Assembly: GCF_016900895.1 (NCBI RefSeq)
Contig: NZ_JAFEUN010000014.1
Location: 1 to 53,774, forward strand
Reading direction: 5' to 3'
Length of the DNA stretch: 53,774 nucleotides
Source: Parashewanella hymeniacidonis
GTDB taxonomy: Bacteria; Pseudomonadota; Gammaproteobacteria; Enterobacterales; Shewanellaceae
The notes under the pieces were generated by a model. That model worked only from the letters and a program-made list of their open reading frames with translations, searched no databases and was not told the DNA's origin. Of the stretch, positions 1-9,113 are shown piece by piece. How positions within the stretch are numbered: the first letter of the stretch is position 1; each line of letters begins with the position of its first letter. A program made the position numbers and the translations under genes.

Positions 1-140
1 GGTGTTTTGTTCAGAATCGCCATTTTATTTTGATAGTTGTCGTGGTTGACTTATTATCTCAAAAATAAAGCTTTTCTCCTCAGATTTTTCTTCTTAATTT
101 GTTACCCATGTTTGATGGGTTCCAAAAATTAATTAGCTTA

Positions 141-1279
141 TTACTCGAAACAGCCTGTTTCGAATGTACTGTAATGAAGGCTCTTTTTTAATTCATGACT
201 ACAAGCATTTGCGCCACTGATTTGAATCATAACTTTCTTATGTTGCAGTTGTTCTTTTACTTTGTAAGCAGCCATTAAACATGATGCTCCTGCACCTTCA
301 ACAAGATTAGATGTGTAATGATGAACCAATCCTATACTGCGCCATAAGTCATCTTCCGTTAATAAGACAAAATCAGTTAAAGCATCTTTATAGATATCAA
401 ACGTAGTTGTATATGCTGTGCCAGTAGCAAATCCACCAGCAAAAGTCTGATTTTTGTCTGAAGTGATTCGCCCACACTTCCAAGATTGGTAGGCCGCAGA
501 GGAGGCTTCAGCTTGTACGGCGATAATCTCAATTTTGGGGTTTATTGATTTGAGAACAGTAACTGCAGCGGCAAGTTCACTTCCTCCACCAATCGGTAAA
601 ATCACTGTATCAATATCTGGTTGTTGCTCAATAGCTTCTAGAAACTCAGTTGCGACACCATTTATCAATTCTGGTTCATTGGCTGGGTGAACAAAATAAA
701 GATGTTCCGTTTCTGCAATATCATTGACAAGAGAAGCGGCTTCATCAAAATTAGAGCCAAATTCAATCAATTCTGCTCCAGTTGCTTTTATTTTTGAAAT
801 TTTGGATTGGTTACTACCGAAAGGAACTACTATCTTAGCTTTAAGACCAAAAAGACGAGCTGCTGTGGCAACAGAAAGACCGTGATTGCCAGTTGAAAAC
901 GTTACAACACCTTCATATCCACCTTGTTTTACATGGTGCAATACATTAATCCCGCCACGGATTTTAAAACTGTTGGTTAAATTGTGATTTTCATATTTAC
1001 AATGGTTAGGACACTTTTTATAACTGATTGAATTTACTGAGCTTAAAAATTTGAATCTAAAAACATGGATTCCTTAAAATTCAATGAGTTATTTTATTGT
1101 AAACGGCGAAAGTTTAAAAACTGTCCGAAGTGTTGATATTTAAACAATAACTCAAAACCAAGCTTATTGCTCAGTTCGTGATGATATTCAAGTTTAGTCG
1201 GCATTAAAAATTTCGATGTAACAAGCCTGGCTTGTATTGCAGCTTGGATTGAAGTCGTTCTTTGTTTTAGCTCTTCCAT
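141..1279 (-). pseudogene. PLP-dependent threonine/serine dehydratase-like gene, interrupted by a MITE
   Basis: This is a fold-type II PLP enzyme of the threonine dehydratase family, split in two. The first 47 codons (1279 down to 1136) give the N-terminal part, ending in LLFKY. The rest resumes at 992 with ENHNLTNSFKIRGG, which holds the PLP-binding lysine motif, and continues through the glycine-rich loops STGNHG and PIGGGSE to a stop at 141. Removing the 136-bp element at 1000-1135 plus one 7-bp target copy joins FKY to ENHN in frame and gives about 330 residues, the usual family length. A 266-codon reading frame from a TTG at 941 survives, but it lacks the PLP lysine, so an active enzyme is not expected from it. 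The gene follows the DUF4442 gene by 20 bases on the same strand. The substrate cannot be read from the sequence. Confidence 0.88.
1000..1135. mobile_element. 136-bp MITE with 21-bp imperfect terminal inverted repeats and 7-bp TSD
   Basis: The element has no coding capacity. On the plus strand it begins CAATGGTTAGGACAC; its other end, read inward on the minus strand, is CAACACTTCGGACAG. The 21-bp ends match at 16 positions. It is flanked by perfect copies of ATATTTA at 993-999 and 1136-1142, a target-site duplication. The CAACACTTCGGACAG end differs at only one base from the left tip of the insertion sequence that starts at 53497, so this is probably a non-autonomous derivative of that IS. 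Its insertion broke the dehydratase gene. Confidence 0.85.
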
Positions 1280-1299
1280 AAGCGCCCTATTTTAATGAT

Positions 1300-1752
1300 T
1301 CAGTTACTTTTCTTTTTGATATAGATGACTTTCTCAACCTCAGCAATTTGCTCATTATTATCATCGAGAATATCCAGCCTAAATTCTGCTAAGTACTTCT
1401 CTCCATTAGCCGTGTGATGTTGTATTTCAAGCAGTCGTTCTGGAGAAACATGAATATGTGCCTTAACTCGTTTTCTAGTAGCCTTAACAAAGCGTATCGA
1501 TGCTGATTGGTCCCAAATATGGTAATCATTACCGAGTAGCTTCATTAATAACAGCATATAGTGTGGGTCAATCATCGAGTAGAGGTTGCCACCAAAGTGA
1601 GTTCCAACCGCATTTTTATTGAACCAACGCAGTTTCATGGAAACTTCCATTTCAGTCCAATCTGCACAGATATAGTCAATACGTACACCTGCGCCCACAT
1701 ACGGTGGATAAAGATTCAGAAACAATTTTGCCGTCTTTGAAGAATAATTCAT
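1300..1752 (-). CDS. DUF4442 hotdog-fold protein (thioesterase-like)
   Basis: The protein has 150 residues. Motifs PPYVGAGVRIDYI, LRWFNKN-VGTHFGGNLYSM and DPHYMLLLMKLLG match the DUF4442 family, which has the hotdog fold of acyl-CoA thioesterases. Activity on acyl-CoA is inferred from the fold and not established for the family. The reading frame extends further upstream, but that extension lies inside the GFA-like gene. The ATG at 1752 is preceded by GGGGAG at good spacing and starts exactly where family similarity begins (MNYSSKTAKLF), so it was chosen. The gene sits between the GFA-like gene and the broken dehydratase, all leftward, and is probably cotranscribed with them. Confidence 0.8.
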   Translation of the reverse strand: MNYSSKTAKLFLNLYPPYVGAGVRIDYICADWTEMEVSMKLRWFNKNAVGTHFGGNLYSMIDPHYMLLLMKLLGNDYHIWDQSASIRFVKATRKRVKAHIHVSPERLLEIQHHTANGEKYLAEFRLDILDDNNEQIAEVEKVIYIKKKSN

Positions 1753-1777
1753 ATCACGCTCCCCTGCTTTGAATGAG

Positions 1778-2194
1778 TTAAGCTGGCATTTCACTGTATG
1801 ATGGCACGTCATCAGGCAAAACAAACCAAGCTTGCTTTTCCTTAGTCCAAACATGAGCTTGTGGCTTAAATATTGAAGTATCTTGAATACCAACAGGTTT
1901 GAGTTTCAGTTTAATCAATTCAGGTTGGCTAGGGTTAAAGTGATAGACTCTATTGCCACAACTTGGACAAAATTTTGCCGTATTATCGCTACCGCTATCT
2001 GCGACTCTATTCCAAGTTGAAAGTTGACCTTCAATTTTTAAATCAGGTTTACCAAAGAGAGCCGTTACGCTATATGGGCTTGAAGATAATTTTTGACATT
2101 CTTTGCAGTGGCAAGCAACGACTTTTTGAGGTGGCTTTAGTAATGTGATTTTGACCTGTCCACATTGGCAGGTACCGGATACAGGGAAGTCCAT
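1778..2194 (-). CDS. GFA/CENP-V fold zinc-binding protein
   Basis: The protein has 138 residues with the cysteine pattern of the GFA (glutathione-dependent formaldehyde-activating) / CENP-V family: CQCGQV near the start, CHCKECQ around residue 30 and FCPSCGNR around residue 77. These cysteines bind zinc. Members are annotated as S-(hydroxymethyl)glutathione synthases, but most are uncharacterised, so the substrate is unknown. The frame can be extended four codons to a TTG, but the ATG at 2194 is preferred. The gene lies 25 bases upstream of the DUF4442 gene on the same strand. Confidence 0.85.
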   Translation of the reverse strand: MDFPVSGTCQCGQVKITLLKPPQKVVACHCKECQKLSSSPYSVTALFGKPDLKIEGQLSTWNRVADSGSDNTAKFCPSCGNRVYHFNPSQPELIKLKLKPVGIQDTSIFKPQAHVWTKEKQAWFVLPDDVPSYSEMPA

Positions 2195-2305
2195 CTTATA
2201 AACCAACTATTGCGAATGATTATCTATTAATAAAACAATTTCTAGAGCAAAGCAATGCAGATAAAGATAAATGAAGAAAGATATACGTCCTTGTACATCA
2301 AAGAA

Positions 2306-2656
2306 TTACAGTTCAGGATAATTTACATTGATACTCTTATAGTTACCAATAGCTTTAACAGTACTGTGCTTTTCTAAAAAGGCATTCAATGCTTGCTGTT
2401 GCTCATCTGACGGTGATTGATAACGTTCATTATGGAACACCCAAAATTCCGCTTTTTCACCAATGCCATATGTACCTGTACCATACATATCGTTGTTATC
2501 AACAAAATCCGTTAACTCTTCAACGAATTGCTCTTGAACTTCAACATCCGCATTTACCGTTAACTGGAAGTAAATACCATTAACGGTGAATTCATCAAGA
2601 TAAAGCTTTTTACGCTGGCGACGATTTCGCTTCGCATTTTCTTTAATCGCTTTCAT
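2306..2656 (-). CDS. yggL: YggL family protein (DUF469), 50S-associated
   Basis: The protein has 116 residues with a basic N-terminus (KRNRRQRKKLYLDEF) followed by VNGIYFQLTV and a terminal NYKSINVNYPEL, matching the YggL/DUF469 family. E. coli YggL has been reported to bind the 50S ribosomal subunit; the exact role is unclear. The ATG is preceded by CTAGGAAATAGT, a usable ribosome binding site. It stands alone between the GFA-like gene and the terminator of the TonB receptor. Confidence 0.75.
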   Translation of the reverse strand: MKAIKENAKRNRRQRKKLYLDEFTVNGIYFQLTVNADVEVQEQFVEELTDFVDNNDMYGTGTYGIGEKAEFWVFHNERYQSPSDEQQQALNAFLEKHSTVKAIGNYKSINVNYPEL

Positions 2657-2720
2657 ACTATTTCCTAGCAGTATTATTTAGTTCGATACTATACAAAAGT
2701 TTGATTTGATATGGAATGAA

Positions 2721-2755
2721 AAAAGGCCTTGAACTTAGTCAAGGCCTCTACTTTT
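2721..2755 (-). terminator. Rho-independent terminator of the TonB receptor gene
   Basis: A 9-bp perfect stem (AGGCCTTGA at 2724-2732 with TCAAGGCCT at 2739-2747) has a 6-base loop. On the minus strand it is followed by a run of T, just after the stop of the receptor gene. Confidence 0.8.
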
Positions 2756-2773
2756 ATATGAAACTACAACTAA

Positions 2774-5700
2774 TTAGAACTTATAGTTAACACCTAAACG
2801 AATTTCCCATAGTGATTGAGCTAAATGAGTTGATTGCGCAACATTAGCTGGAACGAACTCATTAAAAACGTATTTACCATCATCAATTGATGCCGAAATC
2901 ACATTTTGAGCGGTAAAGTTACCAATTTTCTTCACGCCCCAATCATCATTAATTAAATTACCTAGGTTTTTAATCACAAGGTAAGCATTTGTTTGATGAT
3001 CTTTATGGAATCCAGGTAGCTCCTGATCAACTCTAAAATCAAAGCGTGTGTACCAAGATGAATTATCAGAGTTACGATCTACGATTTTTCCGCGACTAAG
3101 ACCATTATCTTCGATAAACTCATTAAATGCGGCTTGATCAAAATCGGCTCCGTAAATGACATTCGGGTCATCCACCGTTGGGATATAGAGTAGATGTCTA
3201 CGACTTCTGTATTCAGTTGCTCCAACACTTAATCCGTCGAATGTATAAGATAATGGACGTCCTTTAGTACGAGAACCAAACAGCGTGAAACCTGTTTCAT
3301 AACCATCAACAAACTCTGCTGAATAGCGTAAGTTCAAGGTGAATCGGTGTGGTGTTTCGTAGTTGGATGTCGCTAAACCTGGATCCTGTGCATCAATAGT
3401 TGCGAAGTTATTGAAGTTAGAATATGACACAGCACTGGTCATCGGTGATACATCTTCAGATCTATTGAAGGCGTAACCGAACGATGCGTCTAAACCAAAG
3501 TCATATTCTTTCTTAACAGCAAAAGAAATGGTTGTTGATTTACCATCTTCTTTAGCATTGGTGAGAACAAAATCACTCTTACGGAAGTTACGCTTCACAG
3601 CCCCATCTTCGTCTTGACCAACGGTTACATAATCATAAACAGCACGCCCATCAAACAGCTCAGTTCGGCTGTTATCATCCCAAGAAGCTGCGTCAATAAT
3701 TGCACTGTCTTGCTTTTGAGAATACAAGAAATCACCTTGGAAAATATACTCACTTTCAGTGGTATAGGTAAAGCCTAAGTTATACTTCCACTCTGATGGT
3801 ATTTCAAAATCAGCAGCAATAGCGTTTACTGACGGCTCATTACCAAAACTAGGGTTATTTCTTGCTACTTCGTCTACTTGGTCTTGTAAAGGATCATAAA
3901 TTGGACGACCTTCTCCACTAAGCAAACCAGAAATAGGTGTGCCATCAGGATTTAACAGCTGAAGATCTCTACGGTACGTATCAATATTGGTAATACCATC
4001 ATTTGAGTATGAATTAGAGATCCATACATTTGGATTACCACCAGAATATAGGCCTACACCACCGCGAAGCTCTAAGTTATCTTGTACGCGCCAGTTAAAC
4101 CCAAAGCGAGGTTGTAATAAATCTTTACCGTCTAAAGTTTCATCATTACGGAAGCCATAACGCTCATGGAATACTTTGTTGTAACGAGGCTTATCAGAGC
4201 TGGTATACCAATCATAACGTAAACCAAATAATAAGGTTAAGTCGACATCATCAAAAGTATACTCATCCTGAATGTAAGCAGCATGAGTTGCATATTCAAA
4301 GTTTGCTGCAGCATCGTTCGGGTTATTTGTTCCCGCAGAGTTATTGTAATAGATATCGTCTGCAAGCCCAGCTTCAAAATCATCTAGGCCATTGAAGCGA
4401 TATTCACCAATAGTATGTTGCATGAATAGATTGAAAACGCTCAAGTTTTCATACTCATAACCACCAGTGATTGTATGATTATCTAATGTGTAGGTACCAG
4501 TTAATTTAAGTGTTTGACTTTCCCAGTCTAAGTCATTTGATTGACGAGAATCATCAGGGCCGATATAGATGCTTGCACCATTAACACGCTCGATTTGAAT
4601 TTCACCAAAACCACTAGCGGCATCAAGTGAACGTTGTCGGTTATCTAATTTAATTTGTCCTAGACGAAGCTCAGACGAAAAGTTATCACTCCAATCCGAA
4701 TACAGAGATCCAACAATCGAATTGAGTTTTGCCCCAACTTCGTAAAAATGGTTCGATAACGTAACAGTATTATTACGGTTATCTGATTGTGAGATTTTAA
4801 AACCATCATTGTAATTATAAATTAATGATGCGCGATGATTTTCGTTAATATTCCAATCAAGTTTGACAAGAATTTTTTCATCATCAACTGGCATAGAACC
4901 TGGTGTACCACCAGCGTCATAACCATAAACATTCTGCGCAATTTGAATAGCACGATCAAGCTCAGCTTGGGAAACTTGGTTTCCTAAAGCGTCATACTGG
5001 AAAATTTGTGCGCCTTCCAGCTTTTCATAGTTAGCAAATAGGAACAATTGATCTTCAATGATGGGTAAACCAATATCAAAGCCATAGCGTTTCTCTGAAT
5101 AATCACCTGTATCTTCAGCTTCACCATTTAACTTGTCGCCACGAAGTGAATCGCTTGAGTAATCAAAGAAGACACTTCCATGAATTTCGTTCGTTCCTGA
5201 TTTTGTTACTGCATTGATATTACAACCAGTAAAACCACCAGCTTGGACATTGAAGGGGGCAATTTCTACTTGAATTTGGTCTAAAGAGCTAAATGAAAAT
5301 GGCATTCTAACGGTAGGATAGCCGTTACTATTCAGGCCAAAACTATCATTCATTCTAACCCCATCTACAGTCAAACTGCTGTAACGAGGGTTACTGCCCG
5401 CACAAATAATGGCTTCTTCACCATTAGCTTCTTCAATATTAATACGTGGGTCGACACGAATAACATCTTTAATATCTCGATCAGCAGATGCAGCAGTTTC
5501 AATATCAGCAATGTTAAAGTTAGAACCTGGGCTAACATAACCGAATTCTTGAGCCGTTAAACGAGAACCTGTGACTTGCATCGTTTCAATGTTATCACTT
5601 GATAAACTGAAATTAAGATCTAGAGGCTCACCAAGCTTCAAGTAAACGTCTTTAATTAAACGGTTTTGAAACTTATTGGAATTGACCTTGATAGTATATG

Positions 5701-5941
5701 GGCCGCCTACGCGTAGGCCTTTTGCTGAAAATAAACCTGAACTGTTTACTTTAACGTTTTTTGTCGTTCCAGATGGTTCATGTATGAATGTTACGATAGT
5801 ACCCGCCGCAGGGTTTCCTTTTGGTCCAACTACTTCACCTCGAACAGCAGAAGAAGTGTCATCAGCAAAAGCTGGAGCGCTTAAACCTAATGCAATAACG
5901 AGCGCACTGGATAGTAGTGAAAGACGATGGTTAATCATCAT
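2774..5941 (-). CDS. Oar-like TonB-dependent outer-membrane receptor
   Basis: This 1055-residue protein has a clear signal peptide (hydrophobic SALVIALGLSAPAFA, cleavage after about residue 26). A carboxypeptidase regulatory-like domain follows (about 30-115, with GEVVGPKGNPAAGTIVTF), then a plug domain beginning near VTGSRL and a long beta barrel ending in the aromatic LGVNYKF, typical of outer-membrane insertion. The order matches the Oar family of large TonB-dependent receptors common in Alteromonadales; substrates are generally unknown, with peptides or polysaccharides suspected. Two adjacent ATG codons are possible starts; AAAGGAAAC precedes them. It is transcribed divergently from the S1/P1 nuclease gene across 170 bases. 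A joint role in using extracellular nucleic acid is speculation. Confidence 0.9.
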   Translation of the reverse strand: MMINHRLSLLSSALVIALGLSAPAFADDTSSAVRGEVVGPKGNPAAGTIVTFIHEPSGTTKNVKVNSSGLFSAKGLRVGGPYTIKVNSNKFQNRLIKDVYLKLGEPLDLNFSLSSDNIETMQVTGSRLTAQEFGYVSPGSNFNIADIETAASADRDIKDVIRVDPRINIEEANGEEAIICAGSNPRYSSLTVDGVRMNDSFGLNSNGYPTVRMPFSFSSLDQIQVEIAPFNVQAGGFTGCNINAVTKSGTNEIHGSVFFDYSSDSLRGDKLNGEAEDTGDYSEKRYGFDIGLPIIEDQLFLFANYEKLEGAQIFQYDALGNQVSQAELDRAIQIAQNVYGYDAGGTPGSMPVDDEKILVKLDWNINENHRASLIYNYNDGFKISQSDNRNNTVTLSNHFYEVGAKLNSIVGSLYSDWSDNFSSELRLGQIKLDNRQRSLDAASGFGEIQIERVNGASIYIGPDDSRQSNDLDWESQTLKLTGTYTLDNHTITGGYEYENLSVFNLFMQHTIGEYRFNGLDDFEAGLADDIYYNNSAGTNNPNDAAANFEYATHAAYIQDEYTFDDVDLTLLFGLRYDWYTSSDKPRYNKVFHERYGFRNDETLDGKDLLQPRFGFNWRVQDNLELRGGVGLYSGGNPNVWISNSYSNDGITNIDTYRRDLQLLNPDGTPISGLLSGEGRPIYDPLQDQVDEVARNNPSFGNEPSVNAIAADFEIPSEWKYNLGFTYTTESEYIFQGDFLYSQKQDSAIIDAASWDDNSRTELFDGRAVYDYVTVGQDEDGAVKRNFRKSDFVLTNAKEDGKSTTISFAVKKEYDFGLDASFGYAFNRSEDVSPMTSAVSYSNFNNFATIDAQDPGLATSNYETPHRFTLNLRYSAEFVDGYETGFTLFGSRTKGRPLSYTFDGLSVGATEYRSRRHLLYIPTVDDPNVIYGADFDQAAFNEFIEDNGLSRGKIVDRNSDNSSWYTRFDFRVDQELPGFHKDHQTNAYLVIKNLGNLINDDWGVKKIGNFTAQNVISASIDDGKYVFNEFVPANVAQSTHLAQSLWEIRLGVNYKF

Positions 5942-6111
5942 TGTTTCCTTTAGTTGAGGTTAAAGACGTAATAAATCTTCCATGCTTAAAATCATTCTTT
6001 ATAAAACCGCCAGAATTAAACCAACATAAAGTTTCAAATTTGTGACAATTTGTCAAACAAGTAACATTTGTGTAACCATCATCCGTCAAGATAGGGATAA
6101 CGTGAAAATGG

Positions 6112-6930
6112 ATGATAAAAATGAAAAAAGTCGCTATTGCATTTGTTTGTGCCGCAACCGTTTGCTCAATAACCAATAATGCTGAAGCCTTTGGAAGAAA
6201 CGGACATCGGATTGTTGCGCACATAGCGCAAATGAATTTAAGCCCACAGGCAAAGGCCCAGTTGTTAGAGCTCACAAAAGGCGTACCACTCGCCCGGTTA
6301 TCAACATGGTCTGACGAAATAAAATCAGACAAAAATTGGCGGCATGCAAACCCATGGCATTACATAAATGCCGAAAAGTCTGGAGAATGGGAGAGCATTT
6401 CAAGAAATCCCAAAGGTGATATTCTTGAGGCGCTAGATCGATTTGAAAAGCAATTATCAGATAAATCCTTGTCCGATGAAAAACGCTGGCAAGCATTGGC
6501 ATTTATCACTCACCTTGTCGGTGATTTACATCAACCACTCCATGTGAGTCATAAACACGACCGTGGAGGCGGTACTATCAAAGTGAGCTGGTTTGGTGAT
6601 GAAAAGTACAATTTCCATCAAGTTTGGGACACGTTAATCATCGAGCATCAGCAACTCAGTTATAAAGAATATGTAGACTTCATGCCAATATCGATAAATG
6701 AAAAACAGCAATGGATTAAAGGGAACTATTCTGATTGGGCTGACGAATCTATAAAACTGAGAGACACTATTTACGATTACAAAAGCGACGAGAATAATGT
6801 TGCTCAATTAGGTTATGGATACATCTATAAACACAGAGATGAAGTTGAACTAAGAATGAAACAGGCAGGGATTAGGCTCGCTGATAAGTTGAATAAAATA
6901 TTTGAAGCTAACTCAAGTTCGATTGATTGA
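6112..6930 (+). CDS. S1/P1-type zinc nuclease, secreted
   Basis: The protein has 272 residues. A signal peptide ends at NNAEA, and the mature chain starts FGRNGHRIVAHIA. Ligands of the three-zinc site are visible: GHR near the mature start, STWSDE (Asp), NPWHYIN (His), HLVGDLHQPLH (His, Asp, His) and FHQVWD (His, Asp). Such enzymes cut single-stranded DNA and RNA and act as 3'-nucleotidases, here in the periplasm or outside the cell. The mature N-terminal residue is Phe where fungal S1/P1 has Trp; its main-chain atoms bind zinc, so activity is still plausible. A second ATG nine bases downstream (MKKVAIAF) is an alternative start. Confidence 0.9.
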   Translation: MIKMKKVAIAFVCAATVCSITNNAEAFGRNGHRIVAHIAQMNLSPQAKAQLLELTKGVPLARLSTWSDEIKSDKNWRHANPWHYINAEKSGEWESISRNPKGDILEALDRFEKQLSDKSLSDEKRWQALAFITHLVGDLHQPLHVSHKHDRGGGTIKVSWFGDEKYNFHQVWDTLIIEHQQLSYKEYVDFMPISINEKQQWIKGNYSDWADESIKLRDTIYDYKSDENNVAQLGYGYIYKHRDEVELRMKQAGIRLADKLNKIFEANSSSID

Positions 6931-7259
6931 ATAAAAACGCAATCGATATAAAATGCAATTCCAAGAGTAGTCTGAAGCAATATAATTTTAGGTAAACAAT
7001 TTATCGCAAAAGAATCTTAAAGTTATTGTGAAAAAGTATACTTCTACAAAAACTCTTGGCAGTATGTTTTAAAGAAATTTATGTTTTATGACAATTTGAA
7101 TGTGTCTTATCTAAATTTTTTGACTCAGTTGAATGTGTAATTTTATATCGGTTTCTCTATATGGTAAAAATCGATTACTAAAATCGATTTTTACCATTGT
7201 TCAAGTTTCTCGTTTTCTACCATACTGAAATTGTGGAAAGAAAATAACGGAGAAGAATA
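6931..7259. other. Intergenic region with one long palindrome
   Basis: This is 329 bases without a convincing gene between the nuclease and CBS genes. It is AT-rich. The only strong structure is the 16-bp inverted repeat at 7161-7197. The ribosome binding site of the CBS gene (CGGAGAAG) lies at its end. Confidence 0.6.
7161..7197. promoter_or_regulatory. 16-bp perfect inverted repeat upstream of the CBS protein gene
   Basis: ATGGTAAAAATCGATT at 7161-7176 is repeated in inverse orientation at 7182-7197, with a 5-base loop (ACTAA). It lies about 60 bases before the CBS gene start. It has few G or C and no clean T-run distinct from the stem, so it could be a weak terminator for the nuclease gene, a transcript-stabilising hairpin, or an operator. 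Confidence 0.5.
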
Positions 7260-7673
7260 ATGAAAGAACTTATTGTCCAAGACTACATGCAACCAACCTT
7301 CCCTACGATTCATGCGGAAACAGAAATCACAGAAGCTATTTTAAAGCTTAAAGACTATAGTCTTATCAGCGCTCCGGTACTTGATAGAAATAAGAAACCG
7401 GTGGGTTATCTGTCTGAGCATGAGTTATTAAAGCCATTATTACATGCCAGCTACCATTGCGATTCAAACCTCAGAGTCTCTGATGTCATGAGGCATGACA
7501 CATTGACAGTTAATGCAAATACCTCGCTATTGAACCTTGCCGAAATGATGCTTGGTGCAAAACCTAAAAACTATCCGGTAATTAATGAGCAAGGCCAAGT
7601 GATCGGTATCATCACACGTAGTCATGTTTTAACAGCCCTAATGACAGCATATAATGACTGTCAGCAAGTATGA
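7260..7673 (+). CDS. Two-CBS-domain protein
   Basis: The 137 residues consist almost entirely of a CBS pair: the first from VQDYMQPTFPTI to GYLSEHELL (about 5-60), the second from VSDVMRHDTLTV to GIITRSHVL (about 75-130). CBS pairs bind adenosyl ligands such as AMP or ATP and usually regulate a partner. No partner domain is fused here. The start ATG follows GGAGAAGAATA. It precedes the dGTPase gene by about 60 bases on the same strand. Its target is unknown. Confidence 0.85.
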   Translation: MKELIVQDYMQPTFPTIHAETEITEAILKLKDYSLISAPVLDRNKKPVGYLSEHELLKPLLHASYHCDSNLRVSDVMRHDTLTVNANTSLLNLAEMMLGAKPKNYPVINEQGQVIGIITRSHVLTALMTAYNDCQQV

Positions 7674-7735
7674 TTTGATATCCGCTCCTTTATCGCAATA
7701 AGACATTAAGGAGCCATTTCTCTTTAAGGACATTT

Positions 7736-9067
7736 ATGACGCAGAACTATTGGGAACATCGCCGATTTACCGAAGAGAATAAACGTAGAAAAGATCATCG
7801 AACACCTTATCAAAGGGACCGTGCAAGAGTGTTGCATTCTGCAGCATTTAGAAGACTCCAAGCTAAAACACAAGTACTTGGGATTGGAATGAATGACTTT
7901 TACCGCACAAGACTTACACACTCTCTTGAGGTTTCACAGATCGGTACAGGTGTCATTTCACAATTAAAAGATAAATACCCAAATTTAGATCACTTGCTTT
8001 GCTCTGATAGTTTGATGGAAACGATATGTCTATCACATGATATCGGTCACCCTCCGTTTGGGCATGGCGGCGAAACTGCACTCAATTATATGATGCGCAA
8101 TTACGGTGGATTTGAAGGAAATGGTCAAACATTTCGAATCCTCACTTGCTTAGAACCTTACACACCAGATTATGGAATGAACCTAACAAGGCGTACATTA
8201 CTCGGCGTATTGAAATACCCAGCGGCATATCATACTTTATTCCAACAATATCAACTTGAAGAAGTCATTAACTACCGTCAATTAAAGCCTATTGATTGGC
8301 CTGTAGTTAAAGGGATTTATCACCACGACAGAGCGACGCTCGATTGGGTTTTATCTCCTTTATCGCATGAAGATAGAGAACGATTTCTAACACCAGCGGT
8401 GGTTGAGGGACAGCATCATAAGAGAACGCAATATAAATCTTTAGATTGTTCTGTTATGGAGTTAGCTGATGATATCGCTTACGCCGTACATGACTTAGAA
8501 GATGCCATCGTAATGGGCATTGTAAAACCTGAGCATTGGAATGAAAACGTAAAACAAACGATATCAACGCTGGACAATCAATGGATACGGTCAGAGATTC
8601 TTAATTTGTCAGAGAAACTCTTTGCAACTGAACATCACATTAGAAAAAATGCGATAGGCACTTTGGTTAATAGCTTGGTGACAAGTATTAATATCGAGAT
8701 TGATGATAATTTCGATGAACCACTACTGAAATACAACGCTGTCATGCAGCCTGATTACTATCAGGTGTTAAATGCCTTAAAACAACTTGTATATAAATGG
8801 GTCATTAGACGTCCAGAAATTCAAATGCTTGAATTTAAGGGCCAACAAATAGTAATGGAATTATTTGAGGCCATTGCTTCAGATCCTGAAAGACTATTAC
8901 CTTACAGCACACAAGAAAAGTGGAAAGCTTGTATAGAAAAGCATGGTTGTGGAATGCGAGTAATATCTGATTACATATCAGGAATGACGGATGATTTTGC
9001 TGGGCGTTTATATCAACAATTATTCAGTCCAAAATCTGGCGCTATTATTGAGATTGGCCCTCACTAA
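7736..9067 (+). CDS. Deoxyguanosinetriphosphate triphosphohydrolase-like protein
   Basis: The protein has 443 residues. The family start ([27 protein letters not shown]) is followed by HD-superfamily metal ligands: RLTHSLEV (His), [16 protein letters not shown] (His-Asp) and, further on, [15 protein letters not shown] (Asp). These enzymes split dNTPs into nucleoside and triphosphate. Roles include dNTP pool control and, in some bacteria, limiting phage DNA synthesis. The length fits the Dgt-like subgroup. It is followed by a strong terminator shared with the convergent DUF3334 gene. Confidence 0.93.
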   Translation: MTQNYWEHRRFTEENKRRKDHRTPYQRDRARVLHSAAFRRLQAKTQVLGIGMNDFYRTRLTHSLEVSQIGTGVISQLKDKYPNLDHLLCSDSLMETICLSHDIGHPPFGHGGETALNYMMRNYGGFEGNGQTFRILTCLEPYTPDYGMNLTRRTLLGVLKYPAAYHTLFQQYQLEEVINYRQLKPIDWPVVKGIYHHDRATLDWVLSPLSHEDRERFLTPAVVEGQHHKRTQYKSLDCSVMELADDIAYAVHDLEDAIVMGIVKPEHWNENVKQTISTLDNQWIRSEILNLSEKLFATEHHIRKNAIGTLVNSLVTSINIEIDDNFDEPLLKYNAVMQPDYYQVLNALKQLVYKWVIRRPEIQMLEFKGQQIVMELFEAIASDPERLLPYSTQEKWKACIEKHGCGMRVISDYISGMTDDFAGRLYQQLFSPKSGAIIEIGPH

Positions 9068-9076
9068 GCTCATTGA

Positions 9077-9103
9077 AAAGGCGAGATATAAACTCTCGCC
9101 TTT
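9077..9103. terminator. Bidirectional terminator between the dGTPase and DUF3334 genes
   Basis: The stem AAAGGCGAGA / TCTCGCCTTT has a 7-base loop and a T-run following on the plus strand. The two flanking genes converge on it. Confidence 0.85.
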
Positions 9104-9113
9104 TTTGTAATAT

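Noticed and set aside
1-140. Possible gene start or terminator at the left edge
   Set aside because: A small ACCCAT/ATGGGT hairpin at 104-120 exists, but it has no T-run, and no coding frame could be supported in this stretch.
2389-2583. Plus-strand frame inside yggL
   Set aside because: Antisense shadow with no supporting signal.
5931-6332. 133-codon minus-strand frame between the TonB receptor and the nuclease
   Set aside because: It covers the nuclease gene antisense and the divergent promoter region; no protein family signal.
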